From: Gemmatimonadota bacterium
GTDB lineage: Bacteria > Gemmatimonadota > Gemmatimonadetes > Palauibacterales > KS3-K002
NCBI GenBank assembly: GCA_020350785.1
Contig: CP070722.1
Location: forward strand, 584,826 to 618,607
Reading direction: 5' to 3'
Length of the DNA: 33,782 bases
The notes under the pieces are model-generated. The model made no database searches, had not been told where the DNA came from, and worked only from the letters and a program-made list of their open reading frames with translations. Within the stretch, counting starts at the first letter, position 1, and each line of letters starts with the position of its first letter. A program made the position numbers and the translations under genes. Shown piece by piece: positions 14,201 to 21,455 of this stretch.

Positions 14201-14869
14201 ATGCGCTCTGAGGATTTCTGGGAGAGCGACGAGCAGGTCGAGACTTTCGCCTCGCGTCCGCCCGACCAACGGCTGCTCGAGCTGCTCGGCCAATTCGAGA
14301 GACCGAGGGAAGTTCGCGTGCTCGATCTGGGCTGTGCCGGCGGTCGTAACGCGGTGGTCTTGGCGGAACGCGGGTTCGACTTCTACGCGATCGACAGTTC
14401 GCGGGCCATGGTGGATAAGACGCGGGCGCGTGTGGCGGACGTGTTAGGCGCTGCCGAGGCGGAGAGGCGCGTCAACCTGGGACGAATGGAAGACCTGGCG
14501 CAGTTCGAGTCAGAGGCTTTCAATCTCGTCGTAGCGCTGGGTGTGTTTCACAGTGCCGGCGGCCGCCGAGCTTGGGAGCAGGCATTGGGTGAAACTGCGA
14601 GATTGCTGGCCCCGGGTGGGCAGCTGTTGGTCGCCAACCTCAGCCCGAGATCTGATCCTGGACGGACCGGCCTGCGTCGAGCGGCGGAGACCGACTATGT
14701 CTATGAGGGTTTTGATGCTGGCCCGCTATTTTTGTTGGAAGCTGAGGAGCTCGACGCCGAATTCTCTCGATTCGGACTGCAGCCGATCGAGCCCACACGA
14801 ACCGTGAGCACTCCGACAGAGGCTGGCCAACGAGTCACCGTCAACGGCTTGTATCGAAGAGTCACGTGA
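14201..14869 (+). CDS. class I SAM-dependent methyltransferase
   Basis: A 222-residue Rossmann-fold methyltransferase. Motif I is VLDLGCAGGRNAVVLAERG (40-58), the strand-2 acidic residue is in YAIDSS, motif post-II is VNLGRMEDLAQF, and LLAPGGQLLVANL is the strand-5 region. The C-terminal third (FSRFGLQPIEPTRTVSTPTEAGQRV) is variable and determines the substrate, which I cannot infer. The start ATG 14201 gives a sensible N-terminus (MRSEDFWESDEQVETFASRP). A weak GAGGG lies about 14 bases upstream. Confidence 0.85.
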   Translation: MRSEDFWESDEQVETFASRPPDQRLLELLGQFERPREVRVLDLGCAGGRNAVVLAERGFDFYAIDSSRAMVDKTRARVADVLGAAEAERRVNLGRMEDLAQFESEAFNLVVALGVFHSAGGRRAWEQALGETARLLAPGGQLLVANLSPRSDPGRTGLRRAAETDYVYEGFDAGPLFLLEAEELDAEFSRFGLQPIEPTRTVSTPTEAGQRVTVNGLYRRVT

Positions 14870-14965
14870 TGGGTAGGATCCGACCGCCGACTCTGGCTGG
14901 GCTCGGATGTCGCGTGGCCGAGGCGGGTTTGTCTGTCGTCTTCATAATGGAGTCGAGCGGAACCT

Positions 14966-15409
14966 ATGATCTGGAAATCGTTGGACAAGTACCGTGATGT
15001 AGGTCTGTTGGTGGCCCGTCTCGGCTTCGGGTTGGGGTTTCTGTACTACCATGGCTGGGGCAAGTTGATAGGGGGGCCGGAGCGGTGGGCGAACGTGGGC
15101 GGAGCCATGAGTCACGTCGGTATAGACTTCGGCCACACTTTCTTCGGCTTTCTGGCGGGGCTCTCCGAGTCTCTTGGCGGCCTTCTCATCGCGGCAGGGC
15201 TATTCTTCCGTCCCGTCTGTGCCTTGCTGGCATTTACAATGTTCATGGCTACGCTGTCACACTATGTCACCGGCAATGGCAACCCGGCTCACGCCTTCAA
15301 GAATCTCTTCGTACTCGTCGGGCTAGTGCTGATAGGGCCCGGCAAGTACAGTCTGGACGCGGTGCTCCAGCGGCGCGCTGCACCGTCTGATAGTCCGCCT
15401 CCCTCATAG
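14966..15409 (+). CDS. DoxX-family membrane protein
   Basis: A 147-residue protein with four membrane helices. It has the DoxX pattern: LLVARLGFGLGFLYYHGWGKL in helix 1, FFGFLAGLSESLGGLLIAAGL in helix 2, and LLAFTMFMATLSHYVTGNG followed by FKNLFVLVGLVLIGPGKYSLD. DoxX proteins are implicated in thiosulfate:quinone oxidation in archaea and in oxidative-stress membrane complexes in bacteria. For most, including this one, the role is unknown. The diheme lipoprotein begins 59 bases downstream. Confidence 0.87.
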   Translation: MIWKSLDKYRDVGLLVARLGFGLGFLYYHGWGKLIGGPERWANVGGAMSHVGIDFGHTFFGFLAGLSESLGGLLIAAGLFFRPVCALLAFTMFMATLSHYVTGNGNPAHAFKNLFVLVGLVLIGPGKYSLDAVLQRRAAPSDSPPPS

Positions 15410-15468
15410 GCGCGGCCGGGCCGGAGATCGCCGGGGCGGTTCTCTACTGAACAACGAAGGAGGCATGG

Positions 15469-15720
15469 ATGAAGGCACACGAACGCATCACGGTATTGGC
15501 CTGCTTCGTACTGGTTGCAGCATTGGCCTGCGGGGATGGTGATTCTACTGCTCCAGATAATGCGCCGGCGGGGCACACGGTGATCCAGGACGGCGTGGCC
15601 CATAGACCGGGTCTCAACGATCCCACACAGGAATGTGTCGCCTGCCACGGCGCCGATCTGCGGGGCGGTGAGAACGGCGAGCCCTCCTGCTTTTCCTGCC
15701 ACGGCAGGAAGTGGCCTTGA
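15469..15720 (+). CDS. small diheme c-type cytochrome lipoprotein
   Basis: An 83-residue protein. The N-terminal signal ends in a lipobox (ALA-Cys21), so mature protein is lipid-anchored in the envelope. Two CxxCH heme c attachment motifs follow: CVACH (56-60) and CFSCH (74-78), separated by GADLRGGENGEPS. His36 and His45 are candidate distal ligands. AAGGAGG (15457-15463) is 5 bases before ATG 15469. It would need the cytochrome c maturation system, not seen here. Its role is probably electron transfer, but the partner is unknown; DoxX upstream and the DUF481 barrel downstream are the neighbours. Confidence 0.85.
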   Translation: MKAHERITVLACFVLVAALACGDGDSTAPDNAPAGHTVIQDGVAHRPGLNDPTQECVACHGADLRGGENGEPSCFSCHGRKWP

Positions 15721-15821
15721 GCCGGTGCATCGGGCGGTTGCTCTGGGCCGGCGCGTCTCCTATTCTTGGCGAGGCTCAAGGGCAGAAGTGTGCGGGAACT
15801 CACGATTTCGAGAGGCGAGGA

Positions 15822-16697
15822 ATGAACATCTGTTCATGCGTGCGCGTCTGGTTGCTTGCCACGGTGTTCGTGATTGGTTCGATGACCGCGCCGCCTGGCT
15901 GGGCGCAGGAGGGCGAGGAGGAGTTGGGTCTGCGCTTCACGGCGGAGTTCAGCACGGTCTGGACGGCCGGCAATTCCCAGTCGAGCACGTTGGGATTGGC
16001 GAGTACCATCAGGTATCTGTGGGAACGATCGGAGGCCAAGCTAGAGGGTGGGGCTGTCCGTACCGAGTCGACCTTAAAGAGCCGCACAGCCGTGGGCACG
16101 TCGGAAATCTTCGAGATTGAGGAGGACAAGGTCACAGAAAAGACGGCGGAAGCCTACTACGTGCGGGGGCGGTACGACTACAGAATCTCGGAGTACTTCT
16201 TCCTGTTCGGTGGGACTGATTGGCTACGCAATACCTTTGCCGGTATCGAGAGCCGTCTTCTGGTCGCCGCCGGAGCAGGCAACGCTTGGCTGGACAGCGA
16301 GCGAATGCGCTTCAAGACCGATTACAGCGCTACTTACACCTTCCAACAAGATGTGGTCGAGAATCCTTTCACGAAAGCGAACTTTCCGGGCCTGCGGCTG
16401 GCATACGACTACTGGTGGAAGCTGACCGGTTCAACCGAATTCGAGAGCAAGCTGATCGGGGACCTCAACCTGGACAACACCGACGACGTTCGGATCGACT
16501 TCACCAACGCGTTGCCGGTGGCCATCAGCTCGAAGTTGGCTCTCAAGCCATCGTTGCAGTTGCTGTGGCGGAACGATCCCTCGCTTACCGAGGTGCCGTT
16601 ATTCGCCAGCGATGGAACGCCGGCGGATCAGGCCGTTCTCGTCCCGCTCCAGAAGCTGGACAGCTTCTTTACGATCTCGCTGGTCGTGACGATCTAG
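15822..16697 (+). CDS. DUF481-family outer-membrane beta-barrel protein
   Basis: From ATG 15822 (GAGGCGAGG just upstream) the product is 291 residues with a signal peptide ending GWA-QEG near residue 28. The rest alternates polar and aromatic residues in short strands (GLRFTAEFSTVWTAGNSQSS, AYYVRGRYDYRIS, FFLFGGTDWLRNTF) and ends FTISLVVTI, typical of a barrel. The pattern T-x-GNS followed by a salt-induced-outer-membrane-protein-like layout matches DUF481 (YdiY). An in-frame extension to 15711 lacks a signal sequence and overlaps the cytochrome gene, so I rejected it. The function is unknown. Confidence 0.83.
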   Translation: MNICSCVRVWLLATVFVIGSMTAPPGWAQEGEEELGLRFTAEFSTVWTAGNSQSSTLGLASTIRYLWERSEAKLEGGAVRTESTLKSRTAVGTSEIFEIEEDKVTEKTAEAYYVRGRYDYRISEYFFLFGGTDWLRNTFAGIESRLLVAAGAGNAWLDSERMRFKTDYSATYTFQQDVVENPFTKANFPGLRLAYDYWWKLTGSTEFESKLIGDLNLDNTDDVRIDFTNALPVAISSKLALKPSLQLLWRNDPSLTEVPLFASDGTPADQAVLVPLQKLDSFFTISLVVTI

Positions 16698-16733
16698 TCG
16701 CAGGGCAGCACATTAGGGATACGGCGCACGCGT

Positions 16734-16763
16734 AGGCCGGGTGGAGCACGCTCCGCCCGGCCT
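16734..16763. terminator. hairpin terminator between convergent genes
   Basis: AGGCCGGGTGGAG (16734-16746), loop CACG, CTCCGCCCGGCCT (16751-16763) form a 13-pair stem with one G-T pair, followed by only a short T run. It lies between the DUF481 gene and the convergent lyase gene, so it probably ends transcription from both sides. Confidence 0.72.
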
Positions 16764-16818
16764 TGCCGCGTGCGGGTGACTTGGACGCCGCCCAGTCGTG
16801 TCGCGCTGGCCCTGGCGG

Positions 16819-19476
16819 CTATAGAGACTCGAAGCGGCCTTGAAAGAAGCGCAGCTTGGCCGGCTCGTAGACAAACTTCAGGCCCTTGATCTCATCGCGG
16901 CGCTCGTAGAGCCGTTTGATACCGTCGGCGACCGCGCGCATGTGATCGTTGGTGTAGACGCGTCGTGGGATCGTCAGCCTCACGAGCTCGAGCGGTGGTC
17001 GATAGTTGTTGCCGGTCTCGGGATCGCGCCCACTTGAGACGTTACCGCGCTCCATGGCCCTTACGCCGGTCTCTACATAGATCTCCGCGGCCAGCCGTTG
17101 AGCGGGGTATTCATCTTGGTCGACGTGCGGCAGGAAGCGCTTCGCATCCAGGAAGATGGCATGGCTACCCGGCGGCGTCACGATGGGAACGCCGCAATCC
17201 AAGAGAAGCTCGCCGAGGTATCGAGTCTGCTCCACACGCGACTTGATGTAGCGGTCGTCTAGCATCTCCTCGATGCCTTGGGCAATCGCCGCGAGATCTG
17301 CAGTAGCTAGCCCACCGTCGGTGACGTTGCCTTCATAGATGCGCAGCAATTCGCGGGCTTTGTGGGCGAGGTCGGCGTCCTCGCGGAAGCAGAGCACCCC
17401 ACCGATGTTGATGAGAAAATCCTTCTTGCCGCTGATCGTGCACCCGTCGCCGTAGAGCATCATCTCGCGCAAGATGTCCCGGACCCTGACGTCGTGGTAG
17501 CGAATGTCACGGTTCTGAATCATGTAGGCATTCTCGACGAAGCGGGTCGAATCGAAAAAGACCGGGATGCCGTTCGAGCTGCAGTACTCGTAGACCTCCT
17601 TCATGTTGTCCATGCTGCAGGGCTGGCCGCCGGCCATGTTGACGGAGTGCTCGAAGGAGATGTAAGCGATCTTTTCGGCGCCATGCTGCTCGAAGAGGGC
17701 TCTCAGTTTATCGATGTCGATGTTGCCCTTCCAGGGGTAGTCGCTTTGAGGGTTGTGAGCCTCATCCACGATGACATCGACGAAGATGCCCCCGGCCAGC
17801 TCTTGATGGAGCTTGGTGGTTGTGAAGTACATGTTGCCGGGCACGAGCTGGCCTGGCCTGATGCAGATCTGGCTGAGTATGTGTTCGGCGGCGCGGCCCT
17901 GGTGTGTAGGGATGATGTAGTCGTAGCCCGTGATTTCTTGGAGGCCGGAAACCAGGCGGAAGTAGTCGTCACTGGTCGTGGCGCTGGCCTTGGCGGCGTC
18001 ATAGGTGGCCCACTGATCGGTGCTCATTGCCGATGTGCCGGAGTCCGTGAGCAAGTCGATAGTCACGTCGGCGGAGCGGAGCAAGAAGGTATTGTATCCG
18101 GCGGTACGGATCGCCTTTTCGCGTTGTCCACGGGTGAGGGCCCCGACCTTCTCGATCGTGTGAATCTCGTAGGGAAACGTGTTAAAAACAAAAGGTTCGA
18201 GGTCTGGGAATACCCAATGGTACACGAGCTGATCGCGCCAATTGCCCGGCTTCGTCAGTTGGAGAGCGGTGACTTTATCACGCTGGCCGTGCAGGTCGAT
18301 GATGGCGTCGGCGACCTGGTCGAGTTGCTCGTTCATCATGGCCAGCCGCGGTATCTGAACGGGCACCAACCGGTCGCGGCCCACCAAGCCCTGGGCGACC
18401 GCTCGAACGCCTGAGACGAGATAGAGGGCGGCCGAGAGCGTATCCTGTGAATGTTCCTTGATGTGAGGTAGGAACTCGTCGGCCAGGATGTAAGCGCCGT
18501 CGCAGCCACGCTCTATGGGTATGCCCGCATCGCGCAGTTGTTGACTGAAGCGCTCGGTCTGGTGCATTACCCAGTGGACCTCGGCCTCATCACACATTTC
18601 GCGGATCCCGCGGGCGAGGACCTCCATGGTGCGGCCGGCCATGCCCCCGTAGGTGTGCAGACCCTCGTAGACCACGACCTCGTTCATGAACTTTTCGTGG
18701 TCCGCCGGATTGTCTGTGGTCAGGATTCCGCCGGTGTTACACTTGGGGTCTTGGGCGCCATCGAGCTGGAAGATGTGTGTGGACTTGACGATCTCCTTGA
18801 CGATATCGGCGATGGAGCGGTCGGCCTGACCCGGTTCGTGACGCTGTATGTACCAGGCATTCTCGATGATCCGTGAGCCGTCGCAGATCAAGCGCTTGCC
18901 ATGCTTGTCGGCCAGTGCGCGAATCTCCCGGAGATTTCTGAGACTGATCGGGTGCTGGCCGTCGGCAAAAACCTGCAAGCCTACGAGGGCCACGTTTCCT
19001 CTCTGGAGTGTCTCCTCGAGTTTGGCCAGCTCCATGTTTCCGGTAAAAACACGCTCGCTTTGGTCTCGCATATCGGGATACTCGACGCCAAGTGGCTTGA
19101 GCGTGTCCAAGCGCGTTCGGGCATTGCTGGGCAACACCGAACCTGGTGGAACGAGGGTCGCGACGACGAGCTTTACGCAGCCCAAGACGTTGTGAGTCGG
19201 GCATACGTACGTGTGTCCCAGCACGTCGCGCACGGCTGTCTCCAGCGCCTCGAAGTTGCGTGAGCCGGCATAGGCCTCGTCTCCAATGAGCTGTCCCGCC
19301 AGCTGCTCCTGGCTGACCGCGCTGGTGCCCAGCGAGCACATATCGAAGCTCACCTGTGATGGGGTGAGATTGAAGACGTTGAAGTGAGCTCTGGCCAGGT
19401 GCTTCTTGCGCTCCTCGAGCGACGGAAAGGACAGTAGGCGAACGGTTTTGATCTTGTGGGGCTCGTGACTCACCAT
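16819..19476 (-). CDS. tandem (double-domain) tyrosine phenol-lyase-like protein with divided active-site motifs
   Basis: An 885-residue protein from ATG 19476 (AAGGAG upstream; GTG 19488 is an in-frame alternative). It contains two successive beta-eliminating-lyase units, roughly residues 1-420 and 425-885, each the size of a whole lyase (about 456-471). The C-terminal unit is very like tyrosine phenol-lyase: PTHQGR (523-528), FDSTR (Asp642, Arg645), DGCTISGKKD with PLP Lys685, VRLTIPRRVYT. Phe551-Thr552 and MERG (Arg810) fit the phenol-lyase rather than tryptophanase pattern. However, the tyrosine of GDEAYAGS aligns with Ala499, and YEGxxxYGG has become YEGNVTDGG. The N-terminal unit keeps GDEAYAGS (Tyr69) and YEGLHTYGG but reads PTHNVLG at the phosphate loop and has a shortened lysine loop (DGAQDPKCN). 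The probable reaction is elimination from tyrosine or a related amino acid to pyruvate and ammonia; the substrate is inferred. Confidence 0.9.
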   Translation of the reverse strand: MVSHEPHKIKTVRLLSFPSLEERKKHLARAHFNVFNLTPSQVSFDMCSLGTSAVSQEQLAGQLIGDEAYAGSRNFEALETAVRDVLGHTYVCPTHNVLGCVKLVVATLVPPGSVLPSNARTRLDTLKPLGVEYPDMRDQSERVFTGNMELAKLEETLQRGNVALVGLQVFADGQHPISLRNLREIRALADKHGKRLICDGSRIIENAWYIQRHEPGQADRSIADIVKEIVKSTHIFQLDGAQDPKCNTGGILTTDNPADHEKFMNEVVVYEGLHTYGGMAGRTMEVLARGIREMCDEAEVHWVMHQTERFSQQLRDAGIPIERGCDGAYILADEFLPHIKEHSQDTLSAALYLVSGVRAVAQGLVGRDRLVPVQIPRLAMMNEQLDQVADAIIDLHGQRDKVTALQLTKPGNWRDQLVYHWVFPDLEPFVFNTFPYEIHTIEKVGALTRGQREKAIRTAGYNTFLLRSADVTIDLLTDSGTSAMSTDQWATYDAAKASATTSDDYFRLVSGLQEITGYDYIIPTHQGRAAEHILSQICIRPGQLVPGNMYFTTTKLHQELAGGIFVDVIVDEAHNPQSDYPWKGNIDIDKLRALFEQHGAEKIAYISFEHSVNMAGGQPCSMDNMKEVYEYCSSNGIPVFFDSTRFVENAYMIQNRDIRYHDVRVRDILREMMLYGDGCTISGKKDFLINIGGVLCFREDADLAHKARELLRIYEGNVTDGGLATADLAAIAQGIEEMLDDRYIKSRVEQTRYLGELLLDCGVPIVTPPGSHAIFLDAKRFLPHVDQDEYPAQRLAAEIYVETGVRAMERGNVSSGRDPETGNNYRPPLELVRLTIPRRVYTNDHMRAVADGIKRLYERRDEIKGLKFVYEPAKLRFFQGRFESL

Positions 19477-19802
19477 CGGCTCCTTCACATGTTTCGCTTT
19501 GGCCGGTCGCCGATGCCGAGCATCCGGCGGACGGGATCCGGACCCTTTGTCTTGAGGAGGAGGCCTGGACCGTGTGACCCGGGTCGGGGCAATGGAGAAT
19601 GCGGGACGGGCCCAGCACGGCGGCAGCTCAAGAACCGGCTCTGGCCTCCGTCAAGTTCCCGATCAAATCAAGCTATTGAGGAGCGTGTCGCTGCAAAAGA
19701 GCCCCATGCCGACGCTGCCGCTTGCGCTGAGTAGTGTGCGGAGAACAGCTTGGTTGGGAGTTGAAAGGTACGATCGCAGAGCCGGTGGTGACGAGGAGAA
19801 GC
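19477..19802. other. 326-base divergent intergenic region
   Basis: The region separates the minus-strand lyase gene from the plus-strand VOC gene and should hold both promoters. I see the ribosome site GAGGAG before 19803, AAGGAG near the lyase start, and a perfect ten-base palindrome GACCCGGGTC (19576-19585) that could be an operator or chance. No convincing -35/-10 pair or gene was found. Confidence 0.5.
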
Positions 19803-20129
19803 ATGCTGGAATATCATCATATAGGAATTCCCACGAGCGAGCGGCGGCCCGACGAGCGCTACTTAGAGGGCTACGGGGTATTTGTGGCGGGCTTTGATTC
19901 GAGCCCTTACGGGGTCGAGTGGATGAGGTTCGAGCCGGACAGCCCGCTTCCCGATCTGGTGAAAACCGTGCCGCACGTCGCATTCAGGGTAGATGACCTG
20001 GCTGCGGAGCTAGCCGGCAAGGAGATCTTGATAGAGCCGAACAGCCCGTCAGAGGGGGTCACGGTGGCCTTCATCGTGGATGACGGCGCCCCTATCGAGC
20101 TTATGCAATTCGATCGGCCGCCCCCGTAG
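19803..20129 (+). CDS. VOC (glyoxalase/bleomycin-resistance fold) family protein
   Basis: A 108-residue protein from ATG 19803, with GAGGAG just upstream. A longer in-frame start at 19734 is unnecessary. The start MLEYHHIGIPTSE, the middle VPHVAFRVDDLAAEL and the end GAPIELMQF show the paired beta-alpha-beta-beta-beta pattern of the vicinal-oxygen-chelate superfamily. His5 or His6, the central His and the terminal Glu are probable metal ligands. Members include glyoxalases, dioxygenases, epimerases and antibiotic-binding proteins, so the reaction is not assigned. The VKOR fusion starts 70 bases downstream. Confidence 0.82.
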   Translation: MLEYHHIGIPTSERRPDERYLEGYGVFVAGFDSSPYGVEWMRFEPDSPLPDLVKTVPHVAFRVDDLAAELAGKEILIEPNSPSEGVTVAFIVDDGAPIELMQFDRPPP

Positions 20130-20199
20130 CTGCGGTTCACCGCGCGGGCGGGCTGGCCGGCAAGAAGTCAACAAGCTTACTCGGAGAGAAGAGTCTATT

Positions 20200-21441
20200 A
20201 TGCAAGAATCGTCGGCGCTGAGCAGTCGGATGTCGCTCCGGATGGCAAATTTCGTTTTCGGATCGGGAATGGTCATCGCCTCGGCTCTCACCATCAAGCA
20301 TTTTTTCGACGCGAACTACCCTGATTCGATATGGGCGGGGTCATTCTGTGATATCAGCGCGTTCTTCAATTGTGAGAACCCGGCCTTCTCGAGCTTGGCA
20401 GCGATCGGCGGCGTGCCGATCGGCTATTTCGGAGTGTTCGTCGGTGCCCTCGTTTCGCTCGGTGCCTTGTTTCCATCGGCTAGTTTCGAGCGCAGTAACA
20501 AAACCATCGCCCTTTTCAATATCTGGGGTGTCGTCGCGCTGCTCGTCTACTCGCTGGCCATGGGTAGCCTCTGTTTGCTATGCGCGGGTTACTACATCTT
20601 TGCGGCCCTGAGCTTCTATCTCTTCTGGCGACACGGCATCGATCGTTCGGCGGGCGGCTTCATGTCGCGCTGGCTGCGGCCCTCGCCAAAGCACCTGGCG
20701 ACGTATGGAGTCGTGATGTTGGTCGGGGCTTACGGGGTCGCGCTATATCACGACGCCCGGCGCGACGCTCAGTCGGGCGGCGCGGTCGCCCGTGTGGTCG
20801 AGGAGTACTTTGGTCTGCCTCAGGTGAAAGCACCGAGCATCATCTCCCCATACATGGCGAAACAGTCAACCGAACGCTTCGAGGACGCGCCCATCCGCAT
20901 CATCGAGTACGGTGACCTGCTGTGCTCGGACTGCGTGTTCCTGCACGAGCAGCTTCAACGACTGGAACCCGAGTTTGAAGGCAAGATAAACGTCGCTTTT
21001 CAGTTCTTTCCGCTGGACGCGCGGTGCAACCAGGTCGTGGAAAAGGACAAGCATCCGGGAGCGTGCGATCTTTCGTACATGACCGCTTACGACATCGGCA
21101 AGTTCAGGCAACTGCATGACGAGATCTTCGCCAACTTTGAGTTGGCAAAGGATCCGGCCTGGAGGTCCGATTTCGCAAAGCGGCACGGCCTAGAAGCCGC
21201 TTTGAGCGACTCCGCGACCATCAAGCAGGTGCAGCGCATCATCAACACAGGCGCCGAGTACGAGAAGACGTCCGAGGAGTACGCGCACGGGATCAGGTCC
21301 ACGCCGACGATGATCCTCAACGGCAGAATGGTCATCGGGACTTTTCCCGACGCGCAGCTGAGGGCCATTTTCCGAGCGCTGCTGGCCGAGCAGGAAGAGG
21401 GTCGCGGCCGGCGGTTTCTGGAGAACTGGGTTGAGGGCTGA
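20200..21441 (+). CDS. VKOR-DsbA (thioredoxin-fold) fusion, disulfide-bond formation
   Basis: A 413-residue protein from ATG 20200, where GGAGAGAAG precedes; the 40-codon in-frame extension overlaps the VOC gene and is unlike the family. Residues 15-185 form a VKOR domain with several helices, the loop cysteines Cys50 and Cys58 (GSFCDISAFFNC) and the membrane CxxC Cys125-Cys128 (CLLC). Residues about 225-413 form a DsbA-like thioredoxin domain with CSDC (Cys242, Cys245) and the cis-Pro loop STPTMILNG. The fused protein should pass electrons from folding envelope proteins through CSDC to VKOR and then quinone, replacing DsbA plus DsbB. Two additional Cys (LDARCN, PGACDL) are also present. Confidence 0.92.
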   Translation: MQESSALSSRMSLRMANFVFGSGMVIASALTIKHFFDANYPDSIWAGSFCDISAFFNCENPAFSSLAAIGGVPIGYFGVFVGALVSLGALFPSASFERSNKTIALFNIWGVVALLVYSLAMGSLCLLCAGYYIFAALSFYLFWRHGIDRSAGGFMSRWLRPSPKHLATYGVVMLVGAYGVALYHDARRDAQSGGAVARVVEEYFGLPQVKAPSIISPYMAKQSTERFEDAPIRIIEYGDLLCSDCVFLHEQLQRLEPEFEGKINVAFQFFPLDARCNQVVEKDKHPGACDLSYMTAYDIGKFRQLHDEIFANFELAKDPAWRSDFAKRHGLEAALSDSATIKQVQRIINTGAEYEKTSEEYAHGIRSTPTMILNGRMVIGTFPDAQLRAIFRALLAEQEEGRGRRFLENWVEG

Positions 21442-21455
21442 GGGGCGAAGATGCG

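Noticed and set aside
15711..15821. In-frame extension upstream of the DUF481 protein
   Set aside because: It overlaps the cytochrome stop, lacks a signal-like start, and ATG 15822 has both a ribosome site and a signal peptide.
17362..18414. Long open frame on the plus strand inside the lyase gene (350 codons)
   Set aside because: It is antisense to well-conserved lyase motifs, has no ribosome site and no family-like motif. GC-rich codon use readily creates such shadows.
18737..19618. Second minus-strand frame overlapping the lyase N-terminus
   Set aside because: Arg/Gly-rich shadow in another frame of the lyase with no recognisable motif.
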